From: Zygnema circumcarinatum
Taxonomy: Eukaryota; Streptophyta; Zygnematophyceae; Zygnematales; Zygnemataceae
DNA: 64,000 nucleotides
Reading direction: 5' to 3'
Assembly (NCBI GenBank): GCA_037447605.1
Contig: CM074808.1
Coordinates: 2,295,784 to 2,359,783 of the forward strand
Within the stretch, counting starts at the first letter, position 1; each line of letters opens with the position of its first letter. The notes beneath the pieces are model-generated. The model had not been told where the DNA came from, ran no database searches, and saw nothing but the letters and a program-made list of their open reading frames with translations. Positions 35,486-47,600 of the stretch are shown in pieces. The position numbers were made by a program, and so were the translations under genes.

Positions 35486-38400
35486 TCACTTGGTCACATG
35501 ATAGGAATAGAGCAGCGCCCCCTCCACGCCGTGGAAGTCCGCGTGCAACCACGTGGGGGCAATGCCCATGGCCACAAAGCCCTGCCCGTTGTGGTCAAAC
35601 AGGAGGCCGTCCTCTGGAACAGCGTCCTTTTGCGGGCGGTAACACTTTGACCCGGCGCCACTTGTCAGCAGCGGAATGGGGCTGCGGCACCACGAGGGAG
35701 CACCGTTCAACATGAGTTGTCCTTCAGAGTCGCAGCAAGGAAGATGATGAATTCAAGGGTCTCACCGAGACTTCAGCAGAGCATAGGAACTGGAATAGGG
35801 ACTAGTGGCAGATTGGTTACAAGGCCCTTTACTGACTGCTCACCTGTCCAGCCGCTTGATAAGCTCTAGTGCGTGATCGTGGCCATTAATGTACATATCA
35901 ACATGATTGTCCTGAAGCGAGGCACAGATCGGCACACAGAGCGAGTAAACAGGCGCATTCTAAAAGCTCAAATGGCCGCACTTTCACTTCTCTATGCTAG
36001 GCATCAACCAACCAAACTCCTATGGTAAGCCACAACAGCTGTTGAAATGCCCTGCTGGCTAAACGACTGTGACTTGTCTAATTGGCAAAAGCACAGAGGG
36101 TGATCTTGACAACTGTAAGCTGCATTCCCATAAAACAGCGGAACCAAACCGCAGCAAAGAGGCGGGGTTAAAGAAACGTACCTCCAGTACTGGTAGCAGA
36201 GTTTCGATCAGCTCTATTGTATCTCCATGGTCGCCCATGCTACGGATAGGATGATGTCCAATCACAAGCTTCCAGGTTGCATTTGAAGATAAAAGAGACG
36301 CTTCTAGAGCCTGCAGGCACATGTGAGCCCAAATACCTTTATAGCTTTCTCTGCATGCCAAGATACACTACGCCGTTACACTGCATGTCCGACAGTGGCA
36401 AGTTCTCAGATAGGCAAACGCCCAAGGGGAACGTCAATAGACGAGAAACATCAACTTATGAGCTTGTCAGCTTTAGCAGAGCAAGGTATAGACTGTCAGC
36501 TCAAGGAAGCATCCAGAGACAAAGACTTCAACTGTTGAGTCAAAGAAAGTACAAACCTCCAGAGATTGTGTAACCTCCGTCTCACGTGTGCCCAAACCTG
36601 TGAAATTCAGAGAAGAATTCCAATAATCTGTTACGAATGGATTTGTGTCGATGAAGAAAAATTCTGCGGTCGCATTGCAGTTACCTGCGTCACCGCACAA
36701 CTCCAAACACTCAGTATTTCCATCTCCAACACTCCAGCGTGAGAGACTGAAACAGCCGTACATAACTAGCACCCAATCATATGTTCAGCTCTTCAATGAG
36801 AATAAACTTGTACCAGTTCTAGCGACGGAAGGAAAGTTGTTTAAAAACTTGCACTGCACCCGCATCTGAGACATAAACGGATTTTTGATGGTCTGCACAA
36901 CCTCAGTTCAGCAGCAAAGACCTACAATAACGACCAACGGCAAAGAAACGGCCGCTGACCTTCGGGAATAGGACAGACACTGCGAATGATAGAGTATTTC
37001 CGTTCGCAGTGCCATCGCGGGTCACGCAGCTTCAATGCAGGGTCTGTCTGCACTGCTGCTACTTGTACGTAGTCGTGATTGCCAAGAACTGCAATTCCTC
37101 AATGCCATTCAGACATTAGAGAAACATCACATCGAAATGACCGGGATAGGTTGGGCCGTCAAAAGCATTCAGCCATACGAAAAGACCTCACTAGCCTGCG
37201 TCGCGTGCATTAGGTACCTTCTCGTGTCAAAGTGTTTGGGAGAAAGTACATGCTCCTAAGTGCTGGGTGAAAGAGTCAAATGAGACTCATGGAGGTGCTC
37301 TAATGAACTGGACATTGTTGCGTAAAGGATACGTGTACAGAGGCTTGGATTGTGAACTTAAACTCGTGGATTTTCTTGAAAATTTGATTTTTTTGGAACC
37401 GTGGCTTTCCATTAGTGCTGCTTCAGACGATTGAACTCTAGCCTCGCCGGAAGTGTGTGATCCTAATTAAGTGATTAACTGATTAGTAAATTCATAAAAA
37501 ATGGAGATCAATATGCCTGGTTGAAAGGATTCGACTTTGATGCCTGCATTTGGCGAGAGGCTGGCCATAACGCAATGCTTCTCATCCACTGTTTTCAGTA
37601 ACTTATTGGAACCAATGCAGAGGAAGCAGGAGTTCGAAATTTTCTTTATGTAAATTGCAATGAAATGACATCTGAAGCTAGTTGACCTTACCGGCATACC
37701 ACAACGTCTGAAGACTACGCGCTGTATAAATGTTGCTGAAGGAGCTCTCAAACAATGGATCTTCAATGCTGCTGAGGCCATGCTCATAGAAATTGTCTCC
37801 TGTGGAGATGACGAAATTGACATTCAGTTGCTCTGCAATAATGCCCATCTGCATCATAGCAAGCATCAGTCAGGATTTCTAATCTAAAGTTGTGAAACAT
37901 AAAGTAAGCCACGAAGTGCTTCGAAAGGGCAAAGAGCAATGGAACCGGGTTCACAAAAAAAAGGAGTCCCTTCACACTCATTCATGCAATGCCGATGGAT
38001 GTCACTTGTTTAGAACTGCACACGTCACACGATGATGTATATACTCAAGTCAACCTGGCAATCCGACGTACGAACTGCCACGAAACGTCCATAGAAATTA
38101 TAACGACCATGTAAGCAAATAGCCTAAAAAACAAAAGGTATGTTGAAGAGAACATCCAAGAGAGTCTAAACTCGATACGACAACTGCAATTTGTGACTTG
38201 GTTCAGATATGCAGCAAACAACTTTTAAAAATCACGCACTTGGTCAATAAGGAGACAAAAATGCAACAAGTGTGGAATAATGCAAAGTTTCCAACGAGCG
38301 AAAATGTGCGCTTCACTCTGTTTCCCACCATGGCAACGTGGCAAATGTGTACCGACCGTTTCGGCTACGACAGATTGGTTGTACTGCCCTTCGCGGCCCC

Positions 38401-38587
38401 AGTCTCCAACCACCAGAAAGCGCAGAGGCGCAGCTGCGGCTTCCGAAGCCCTGTTCCGGGAGGCAGGCAGTGCACGGGCGATGAGCACACCAGCGCAGAC
38501 GCCAAGGAAAGCGAGTGCTACCAGCTTCAAGCGCACCAGCCACGGATTCTTTTGCGCCATCGCCTGTTGCCATTCAAGCAAACGCAT
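35486..38587 (-). CDS. small plant-type purple acid phosphatase (PAP17/ACP5-like)
   Basis: Seven exons: 38357-38587, 37692-37848, 36960-37088, 36557-36663, 36182-36310, 35844-35911, 35486-35681. Phases agree and give 338 aa. All five blocks of the binuclear metal site are present in order: VVGDWG (about 59-64), STGDNFYEHG, VLGNHDY, VIGHHPI and YINGHDHALE. The family hydrolyses phosphate monoesters with an Fe(III)-metal centre, usually secreted or vacuolar, and is often induced by phosphate starvation. Residues 21-40 (KLVALAFLGVCAGVLIARAL) form a hydrophobic segment after a short basic N terminus, either a signal peptide or a signal anchor. The length matches Arabidopsis PAP17. A TTG codon upstream was not used because an ATG is available in frame at 38587. 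Confidence 0.92.
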
Positions 38588-41490
38588 GAATGATTTGAGT
38601 GACAAACGTACAACAGACAACTAATGAAGGGTACAGCCGCGGTTGAAAGAATTCCAACACTGCACTTTCCTATACTCCTGTAACGATCAGCATCCAAGAG
38701 CCATCTAATGCTTCGAGAGAACAAGAGCTATACGACTCCTGGTCATTGTCTCATGCATACTCTTTACAGTTACCTTTCCCGAAGTTAGCCCAATCTCTTC
38801 GCCTTCCGGTTGTGTCATGGTCCTTGAAGCTGCGAGATGCAATGTAAAATCATTAAAAAGAATGAGAGGCAAAGTAATATGGTTGAGAAACGAAGGTATC
38901 TGGAGCGCAATAGGCACAGCAAACCTATGCCACGAGGAATCCAAGCCCACTTTTTGCTGTTGGAACAGGAGGTGCTTGTCAAATATCACAAAGCTGTTAA
39001 AGCTAGAGGAACAAATTTCCACGCGGTGGCTGCATGTTCATACATGAGCAAAACTTTTCAATGGTTGCCAGCAATTGAGAATGACGCTTTTAAAGCTTAC
39101 ATTTAAAAAGCAATAAGAACGAGATCGACCAAGGCTTAGGGAGACATCCTGAGTAGCATGCAGAGACATGGGGCGGGATGCGCACCGGCCATGATCGATA
39201 TTCCAGCGAGTGACTCACGTCAGTGTGCAGGCAATTTATCTGCCGCTAATCCACACTCGTCTATTTATTCAGGCACCTGTGCCGCGTGCAGTTTTAACGG
39301 ACAATGTTTCCTTCTTTCTCTTCTCTCCCTTGTCTCTATTTATTTTCAAATGCTATGGCAACCGCACGCCTCCCTCCCTCCCTGCCTGCAGGAGGGCCCG
39401 CAGTGTGTCCCTCACAGCGCCATGCGGAGTGCAGCAAACCGCGACGCTGACCGAACGGACGCCTCGGTTCAAAGACATCGTCACTTGACGTCCTGACGTC
39501 ACTTCCAAAGTCGTACGGAGAATTCGTACTGTACCTTACAGAACCGCCAATACGCCACCAAGGAAAAGTATGGGCACCACACTGGTTGCCCATGAGCGAG
39601 GCATCAATCGCATTGTGAGAAGTTGCGCGCTTCAGAACCTGATTGACATTGCCCTGGGCGATCAGGTAAAGAGTGTTGAACGCCAGAAGCCTCGAGGATA
39701 CCGCTTATGCAGACAATCACTATGTTGTTATGTGCACTGAGCAAGGCACGATCAAGAAGACATCCCAAACAATTGACGTTCCAGAAGTTTGATCGTATGA
39801 AGGCTTCTCGTGAGGTCCATCAAAGTTAAGAATGGGGGGAGAGAGGGAAGATAGGTGGCAAGTGTTGGTGTGGGATAGTTAGATTTGTACTACGCTAAAT
39901 TACTTGGTACGAAGTTGTTGGGGTGTGCTTTTAGTGGAATAGAATATTCATGTAGGTATTGCGTCACAGGACATTGCCTCGGGGGAATCGTAGTGTTAAA
40001 GTTTGCAATGGGGTGCTTCATTGTGTGCAGTTGAAGCTGGTGCTTGCAGACCTTGGATGAGCATGTCCAAGTATATCTAAGTTGTCCGCTTCTCGTAAAT
40101 ATATAACGAGTTTTCCTATAAGGTTTATCTTGTGCACTCTCTTTTCTCTCTTCGCTCTCCTCTTCTCTTCTCTCTTTTCTTCGCTCTCTCTTCTTCTCTC
40201 CTTTCTCTGTTTGTAAAGCCGTGTTGTAAAGCCAAAAAGTAGAGTTCATGTACATACGATGACATCGCCATGGTGAGTGCAATCAATGCAAATTCATTTT
40301 AGGTCTTTAGGGTTTCTAAAAAATCCCCAAAAAACGTAAAATGAGGGGCTTTTGATGGTATTGAAGGTTAATCCCTCTACAGTCATATCAACACGTTCTT
40401 CAAATAAGCTATTTACGATATTTAAGGGAAACCTCTATTTGAGGATGCCTGGGTTTGGCCCAAACCCCTTCCTGTTAGGAACCATCAAACCCCTCTGCAG
40501 CGTAGAGGAGCCAGTTTCAGAGGTTTGGAGTTTCCGTGCAGGCAAGCGCGGCAACTAGCGCCCATGTACGCGCACATGCAAAGCGGTCGGTGGCGTGCAC
40601 GCGGGTGCCCGGCCATGCATGCAGACAATGGCTCGCCGTACATTGTAGAGCACTGGAGCCAATCGCAGAGTTCCACGTCACCTCTAGATTGCTAGCCATA
40701 CAAACTCTTGAGCTCATGGCCAAAAAAGGAGCTCTATTAGTAAGACCAGGATTTACTGCAGATATTGACAGCTGGGATGACAGTTGGTGGTAGTTTGACT
40801 CTTAGCGTCTACTTGCAAGGCGCACCCAGTCATCCCCATTGCCCAGCTTAGACAAACAAGCCTAGTAAAGAAACCCTTCATTCATAAATAAAACATTCCC
40901 CAGCCATTCCATGGCTGCAGTCAGCTTTACCATTGCAGCCACTGTCAATCTCTGGATACATTGCCTATTGATTCTGTCCTCAGCTAGAGTCTGTTGGCTT
41001 AGGCTAGAGGCACCACGGAAGGGGAGACCCCAGCACATGTTCGGCCGCCGAGGGGAGCCTGTTCAGATCCCCCACGTCTTCCGTTGCGCGTCCCTCGAGT
41101 TTCCCTCCCGGCCCCTGCCTCCATGCTGCGCCACATCCCCCGACACCTCTCTCAGTTCCAGTTCTGACCTCCCTGCAAGCGTGCAGCAAGCATCGCTCAT
41201 GAGTTTGCGCTACAGTACACCCCCCGTCCTGTGAGGCCGTACGGCCAGGCCCAACTCCAAAGTCCCAAAGTCCCAACTCCAAATGCGGCAACTCAACGCC
41301 CTAGATCGCCGTACGGCCGAGCGAGGCCCTTGCCACGGTACGGAGACCCCCCGGATCCCGGCGGGCGCTCTCCCGCGCGTGCGGGCCCCTCGCGGGAGAG
41401 GGCCACCGCCCGAAGCGGGCCCACCCGCCCGCGCTCCGGCCGCCGCGTGGCGGCGCGTCCCCAAGCTGACGGACGACCGCCCCCACGCCC
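38588..41490. other. intergenic region between PAP and the SCP-like phosphatase
   Basis: About 2.9 kb with no recognisable coding frame. Visible items are a perfect TGACGTCA palindrome at 39494-39501 (possible bZIP site for the divergent PAP promoter), a pyrimidine-rich tract at 40138-40205, and a GC-rich island from about 41090 leading to the second assembly gap. Confidence 0.55.
40138..40205. repeat. TC-rich microsatellite
   Basis: Imperfect TCTCTT/TCTTCTC repeats on the plus strand in intergenic DNA. Confidence 0.85.
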
Positions 41491-41500
41491 NNNNNNNNNN
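41491..41500. other. assembly gap (10 N)
   Basis: Ten N inside a C-rich stretch in the CpG island upstream of the SCP-like phosphatase. It resembles the gap at 18197. Confidence 0.98.
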
Positions 41501-41780
41501 CCCCCCCCCCCCCGGCCCCCCGGGCCCGGCCCGGCCTGGCCCGCGCCCCTCAGCGCGCCCCCTCGCCGCGCTCTTAGCGCACTCTCCGCCCCAGTGCAGG
41601 CCAGCCCTTCCCGGCCTGCCTCCAATTGCGACGCACAGAGGGCTGCAGGGGGAGGGGAAGGGGAGCTGCGAAGGGGTTCAATTCAACGTTTGGGACGGAG
41701 TTCGGCTTAATCGGAAGGGGTAGGTTACGAGAAGGGAGGGAGGGGTACAGAAGGAGGATAGCGAAGAGGGGAGGAGATTT

Positions 41781-42878
41781 ATGGGGGCATACGAGCTGCT
41801 TGCAGCCCAGACAGGCGCTATGTTTAGGTATGGCTGCCAGGTGGAGTACGTTGGCATGGTAGAGGCGGGGAAAGACGATAAGGTTCATAATCTGCAGCTC
41901 TGCCACGTGGCGAAACCAGAAGACTTGTCCCGGATCCACCCTCTGGAAGCAGAAGTGAAGGCAGGCTGCAGAATAGCAGGAGTGAGGAATTCAGCTGACG
42001 AAGGTGAAGGGAAGGGCGTGCACTCTGCGAATCAGGAGGACCGCTTTGAAGAGAAGCGCTCTCTCAGCTCGCAGAGAATGGCGGGAGCTACATTGCCAGC
42101 TAGCAGCAGCCCGGGCCGCCCTCCTGGGCGCGCAAAACTGTCGCTAATGCAGGAATTCATGGCGGGAGAAGACAGCAGCGCCAAGCTATGGCGGAGCATC
42201 CTCTACTGCTTGAAACCCAGCAGAGAAGGGCACCTTCATGGTTCAAAAAAGGGCAGCAGCCGGCCCCTCCTGGGCCCGATTCAAAGGAGCGCGCCGTCCC
42301 CGCCTCCTGGCGGGCGCAGCCTCCTCCCGCCCATGGCTGCGAAGCACGCGGGCAGGAAGACGCTGGTGCTGGACCTGGACGAGACGCTGGTGCACTCCTC
42401 CTTCAAGCCCGTGCCCCGCGCGGACTACGTCCTGCCCGTCGAGATTGAGCAGCGCGTGACGGACGTGTACGTGCTGAAGCGGCCCTGGGTGGACGCCTTC
42501 CTGCAGGCGGCGAGCGAGAGCTTCGAGGTGGTGGTCTTCACCGCGAGCCTCAGAAAGTACGCGGACCCGCTCCTGGACGTGCTGGACAAGTACGGGGCCA
42601 TCACGCACAGGCTGTTCCGGGAGTCGTGCTGCTTGTTTGAGGGGAATTATGTCAAGAATCTGGCGGTGCTCGGGAGAAGCCTCAGCAGCACCATCATCAT
42701 CGATAACAGCCCGCATTCGTACTTTTTTCATCCTGAAAATGCGCTTCCGATAAGCACATTCATTGACAGCCCTCATGATCGGGAGCTGTTTCAACTCATT
42801 CCTTACCTTCGTTCTCTCGCGGCTTCGACTGACGATGTTCGGGTACTCCTTGGCCGCCTTGATCGCTTTAAATGCTAA
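41781..42878 (+). CDS. SCP/CTD-like small phosphatase (HAD family), single exon
   Basis: One uninterrupted frame of 365 aa. The C-terminal 180 residues are an FCP1-homology domain with the nucleophile motif LDLDETLVHSS (first catalytic Asp about residue 198), the FTASLRKYADPLLD block, LFRESC followed by YVKNLAVLGR, and the IIIDNSPHSYFF motif holding the metal-binding Asp (about 308). Animal and yeast relatives (SCP1-3, Nem1, Psr1) remove phosphate from serine/threonine, including on the RNA polymerase II tail. The N-terminal 190 residues are low complexity with Ser/Pro/Gly stretches and no clear domain. The absence of introns is notable beside HSP90 with ten. AATAAA at 43101-43106 could be its polyadenylation signal. 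The exact substrate cannot be read from sequence. Confidence 0.88.
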   Translation: MGAYELLAAQTGAMFRYGCQVEYVGMVEAGKDDKVHNLQLCHVAKPEDLSRIHPLEAEVKAGCRIAGVRNSADEGEGKGVHSANQEDRFEEKRSLSSQRMAGATLPASSSPGRPPGRAKLSLMQEFMAGEDSSAKLWRSILYCLKPSREGHLHGSKKGSSRPLLGPIQRSAPSPPPGGRSLLPPMAAKHAGRKTLVLDLDETLVHSSFKPVPRADYVLPVEIEQRVTDVYVLKRPWVDAFLQAASESFEVVVFTASLRKYADPLLDVLDKYGAITHRLFRESCCLFEGNYVKNLAVLGRSLSSTIIIDNSPHSYFFHPENALPISTFIDSPHDRELFQLIPYLRSLAASTDDVRVLLGRLDRFKC

Positions 42879-43300
42879 GCTTGTCTTGTATCCTTATTTT
42901 TTAATGTCACACCCTTGTAGCCACCAGAACAAGAGATGAAACCGGGGCGAACTGAAGGAAATGGGGGGGGGTTAATCCGCTACTCTTTTTCTTTTTGTAT
43001 GTATGTTTATAATTGATACGGTCCTTGCTTGTACATCAGAGTTAGCATATCTATTCTCTAGGTAGAAATCCAAACAAGAGGTTTCTGTTGCCGTTGGGAG
43101 AATAAATGATTTCAGAAGAGCAGAGGAATCATATGAGACTGTGGCTGAGGTTTTCAGGAAGGGTCCATTTATTTTTTGTACAACACACTGGCGGTTTCCC
43201 GCTGTGTACATGTAAGTAGGAAATACGGGTAGAGGGGGGAGGTAGCAAGCCACAAGGCAGTTGACTTTTAATCCGGCGGAACCTTTACATAAAGAGGCTG

Positions 43301-43381
43301 AATCTTTTTGTTTGTTGCAAGCCACGCCATCGGCGGTGATTAATCTTTTTGTTTATTGCAAGCCACGCCATCGGCGGTGAT
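43301..43381. repeat. tandem duplication, 41-bp unit
   Basis: 43301-43340 and 43342-43381 differ at one base (TTTGTTGC versus TTTATTGC) and share GCAAGCCACGCCATCGGCGG. The near identity suggests a recent duplication. Confidence 0.95.
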
Positions 43382-43820
43382 TAACGACTCTGTCCACCGG
43401 TTCCCTATGGCCATGTCAACTGCATTGCATGCATGTGCTTGATGGCTTGCTTTGCAAGTATGCGCTTATGTGTCTTTCTGTAGAGACGTAACTTCTATCT
43501 TGGTTCTCGTTGTAACTCTCGGCCAGCGGCTAGCGGGCAGCAAAGAGTGCGCCCCTCCTTCCAGCGAGTCGCGGCCCGCCCAGTCACTCAGTCAGTCAGT
43601 CAGTCAGTCACCCGCGCCTGTCCCTCCCTCCCTCCCTCCCTCCCCTCAGGCCCACCCACGTGGCTCCTCCGGTTTCTTTATTCTGGAGCTGCGAGCCCAC
43701 CCGCCCGCTTGCCCCGTTCTGCTGCTTCTTTTTTCGAGCGAACGAGTTCGAGCTATCAAGATCGACTACTACAGTACTGGCTCAACAGAAGAAAAAGAAG
43801 AAGAAGAAGCGGACGGGACG

Positions 43821-43833
43821 GAACTTTCTAGAA
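43821..43833. promoter_or_regulatory. heat shock element
   Basis: GAActTTCtaGAA is a perfect three-unit alternating heat shock element about 820 bases upstream of the HSP90 ATG. Three units is the usual minimum for an HSF trimer. Confidence 0.6.
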
Positions 43834-44435
43834 GAAGAAGGAGAAGCAGCAGCAGGCGGTGCGGGGACGGGACGGGGCGGGACGGGATGGGCAGGGAGGT
43901 CAGGAGGGAGGGAGGGAAAGGGAAGGGGAGGGGAGGGGAGGGCGACAGCGACAGGGAAGATCCTCGCGAATGAGAGCGTGCCACGTGGGTCCTACGTGGC
44001 CATACCATCGATCGCCTGCCCTCACTGCCACGCAAGCAGCGGCCACGTGGGAGCAGTCCTCTCTCGCACCAGTACATTTTGTCATTTAATTTTTAAATAC
44101 ACATTCGGGCCGTGCTCGCGCGAACATGGCTCTGGAACCGGGCCGGGGCTGCTGACGTGCGTGACATGTCATCCAAGGACCGTCCGTACACAACAGCTGA
44201 CCCTTCCGTTTTGTCGCTTTGCGGTCGCGCCGCCTCGCCCGGGCCGGTGTCGGGCCGGCCGGCTGGAAGCTTCGAGGCTCGAGCCCGGGCCGCACATTTG
44301 CAGGGTGGCGGGCCGTACCGTACGAACACCGTCGTTGCTGTGTGAACGTTTTGGAACAAAACGAGCGAATCCAGTCCTATTCGAGATAAATCCACACCAA
44401 TGGAACTGCGCCACGTGGCATACTGGGCGTGTCCC

Positions 44436-44450
44436 GTGCTTCTAGAAGCT
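44436..44450. promoter_or_regulatory. heat shock element near the HSP90 start
   Basis: GCTTCTAGAAGCTTG contains TTCtaGAAgcTT, two perfect units and a partial third, about 210 bases upstream of the HSP90 ATG and next to a GCCACGTGGC box at 44410-44419. Confidence 0.55.
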
Positions 44451-44655
44451 TGCGTTGGCGCCGAGCATGGCGCCGCCTCTAAAGCGGCCGCTGAGGCGTC
44501 GCATGGCGGATTGTAAGAGTGAACAGAGAAGAGAAGGAGAGAGCGTTCTTACAGGGCAGGGAGGCAGGCGCACCGGAGTTGGTTATAGCGCACGTCACAG
44601 TATTATTCTTGGGTTCTATTTTAGGCTGCAATCGTAGTGGTGCTTGCTGGAAGCC

Positions 44656-47600
44656 ATGGCTGCTGCCGACGTGCAGATGAACAGTGCTCCTGCTGAATCA
44701 GGGGAGGGCCCCTCGGAAGTGGAGACTTTCGCTTTTCAGGCTGAAATTAACCAGGTGGGTTGTTCATTCCTTGATAATTTTTTAGCCTTTCAGCAATCAA
44801 AATCTGCGTGAATAGTCTTCTTGCTTATTTTGCGTGATTTACTCCCGTGAATGCACCAAGTCCCAGCACAAATAATTCCAGCAACTTGATACCAACCCTA
44901 TCTGACATGCAGCGTCGTTCGAGTTACAGGATCCTGAGATGAAGTTCTATTTCTGCTATAAGAATTTTGCTCAGCATTTGGTCCATTGCGTGTGCTTTCC
45001 TCGCTGTTGTGAAGTTTTTCTGTAGTTTTATCGTTGGATGCGGTTCTATTTTTTTATTGAATAAATAAACTCATTTATTTTAAATATACTTTCAAGAAAC
45101 GAAACTGTTATTCGCACTCCTTTTGACATGCGAACATGCTGCTTGTAGGTCATCGCTAATATCGATTACTTGCTATTGGCTGTTGGCACACATTGCCTAA
45201 AAAAAACTAACGCTTGCTCGAACCGGTCCATGCGTGCAGCTGCTGAGCCTGATTATCAACACCTTTTACAGCAACAAAGAGATCTTCCTGCGAGAGCTCA
45301 TCAGCAACTCGTCCGATGCTCTGCACAAAATTCGATACGCGAGTCTCACAGACAAGTCTCAGCTTGAGTCGCAGCCGGAGCTCTTCATCCACGTCATTCC
45401 GGATAAAGCAAATCGTACCCTCACAATCGTGGACAGTGGCGTTGGAATGACTAAAGCAGGTATGCTGTCTGCGAGGAGATGTCAGACTACTCAACTTCTA
45501 ATCAAAGAAGAATTCCTCCTTACGATATGCTAAAAAACACATGTTAGAGATTGAAGGGCAGGGTTGTTTGCCGTGCCGTCAATTCAGGATTTGCGTGTGT
45601 TACGCAGTCGATAGGATGTCGCTTAATTACTTAATTTCGTTCTGGGGGAGTGAAGACCCCGTACCGATTTCGCTGAAGCGGCAGCCTTTCTTGTAGAGTC
45701 TGCAGCAATGGGTAAACCGTGCTCCCTCCCCACTCTTTCCGCTGCGCAGACCTTGTAAACAATCTGGGAACGATTGCACGTTCCGGCACGAAAGAGTTCA
45801 TGGAAGCATTACAGGCTGGTGCGGACGTCAGCATGATTGGGCAGTTCGGTGTGGGATTTTATTCTGCATATCTCGTCGCCGAGAGAGTCGTTGTCACGAG
45901 CAAGAACAATCTGGACGATCAGTATGTGTGGGAGTCACAGGTGAGAATTACACCCGGGCTGAGAGCGGAAGAAAGTAGCTGCACACACCTCTGTGTTCTG
46001 TGCAGTGTTTTGAATGCTTAATTAATAAGTAAAAACTTGAAATTTTTCGTGTTGAAGAATCGCTGTCTATGTTCTCCCGTCGCTGCAGGCTGGCGGGTCG
46101 TTCTCTGTGAGGCGTGACACCGAGGGAGAGCCTCTCGGCCGCGGAACAAAGATCACGCTCTACTTGAAGGAGGATCAGAGCGAGTACTTGGAGGAGCGGC
46201 GGCTCAAAGACGTGATCAAGAGGCACAGCGAGTTTATCAACTACCCCATCTCTCTTTGGGTGGAGAAGACGGTCGACAAAGAGGTCGAAGAGGACGAGGA
46301 GATGGAGGTAAGTAAACCCTCTGTTTAAACTTAAAAAATGCTACATTTTCAATCTCGGAGTATTACGTTGGACTTTGGTTTGCGGATGCAGTCGATGATT
46401 CACTCCGTTTGGTTCAATACGTTTTTGCAGGAAAAGCGAGAGGACGAGGAGGAAGGGAAAGTGGAAGAGTTGGAGGAGAAAAAGAATGAAAAGAAGAAAA
46501 CGAAGAAGGTGAAGGAGGTGCGGCATGAGTGGCAGCAGGTGAACACTCAGAAGCCGATCTGGATGCGCAATCCGGAGGAGATCAGCAAGGAAGAGTACGC
46601 GGCCTTTTATAAGAGCTTGACCAACGACTGGGAGGAGCATCTGGCCGTCAAGCACTTCTCAGTGGAGGGCCAATTGGAATTCAAGGTGCGAGTCGCAGGA
46701 GGGGAGAGCATCCTAACAGCGGAAATGGGTGAAAACACACCATAAATTAGCCCGGTTTCTTTGCATTCACGGTGCCCTTGCAGGAGAAGTTGACATGTGT
46801 GCGGGTGGGCGGCAGGCGTTGCTCTTTATTCCAAAGCGTGCGCCGTTTGATCTGTTTGAGGGGTCGCGGAAGAAGCTTCACAATGTGCGGCTGTACGTGC
46901 GGCGGGTCTTCATCACCGACGACTGCGAGGAGCTTGTGCCGGAGTGGCTCAGCTTTGTGAAAGGGGTTGTGGATTCCGAGGACTTGCCACTGAACATTTC
47001 TCGGGAGATGTTGCAGCAGAATAAGATTCTGAAGGTGGGTGCAGCAGTGGGTCGAGGCAGGGATTTTGTTGCAACTTTGGCATGCTGTGCCCTTCAATCT
47101 TGTGCATATTATGAAAAAAAAGGATGATGACATGAAGTGTTGTTTGACTGCAGGTGATTAGAAAGAACCTGGTGAAGAAGTGTATTGAAATGTTCCACGA
47201 ATTGACTGAGAACAAGGACGATTTCAAAAAGTTCTACGAGGCCTTCTCAAAGAACATCAAGCTGGGAGTCTATGAAGACTCGCAAAACCGAGCGAAGCTG
47301 GCAGAGCTTCTCCGATTCTACTCGACGAAATCTGGTAAGACTCGCATGAGAGACACGCCTGTTTCACTGCTGTTTCCACCCCTGTGAGCAGGTCCTCCGC
47401 GGTTATGAGGGTGTTTCACTTAAACTTCATTACTTTTTCCCCTCCTGCAGGTGCCGAGATGACGGGTCTGAAAGACTACGTGACGCGAATGAAGGAGGGG
47501 CAAAAGAGCATTTACTACGTCACGGGTGAGAGCCGAAAGGCGGTCGAGAATTCGCCCTTCTTAGAGAGGCTGAAGCAGCGCGGGTTGGAGGTGCTGTTCC

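Larger units (their letters stand above)
42879..44655. promoter_or_regulatory. 3' flank of SCP-like gene and HSP90 upstream region
   Basis: The first 500 bases include the probable SCP 3' end and a 41-bp tandem duplication. From about 43500 the region is GC-rich with (CAGT)n and (CTCC)n runs, several CACGTG boxes (43656-43664, about 43981, 44042-44051, 44410-44419) and two heat-shock elements. It is the likely HSP90 promoter and leader. ORFs here do not look like genes. Confidence 0.6.

Noticed and set aside
38817-39106. Plus-strand frames upstream of the PAP gene
   Set aside because: Short, overlapping on both strands, and without motif or splice-consistent partners.
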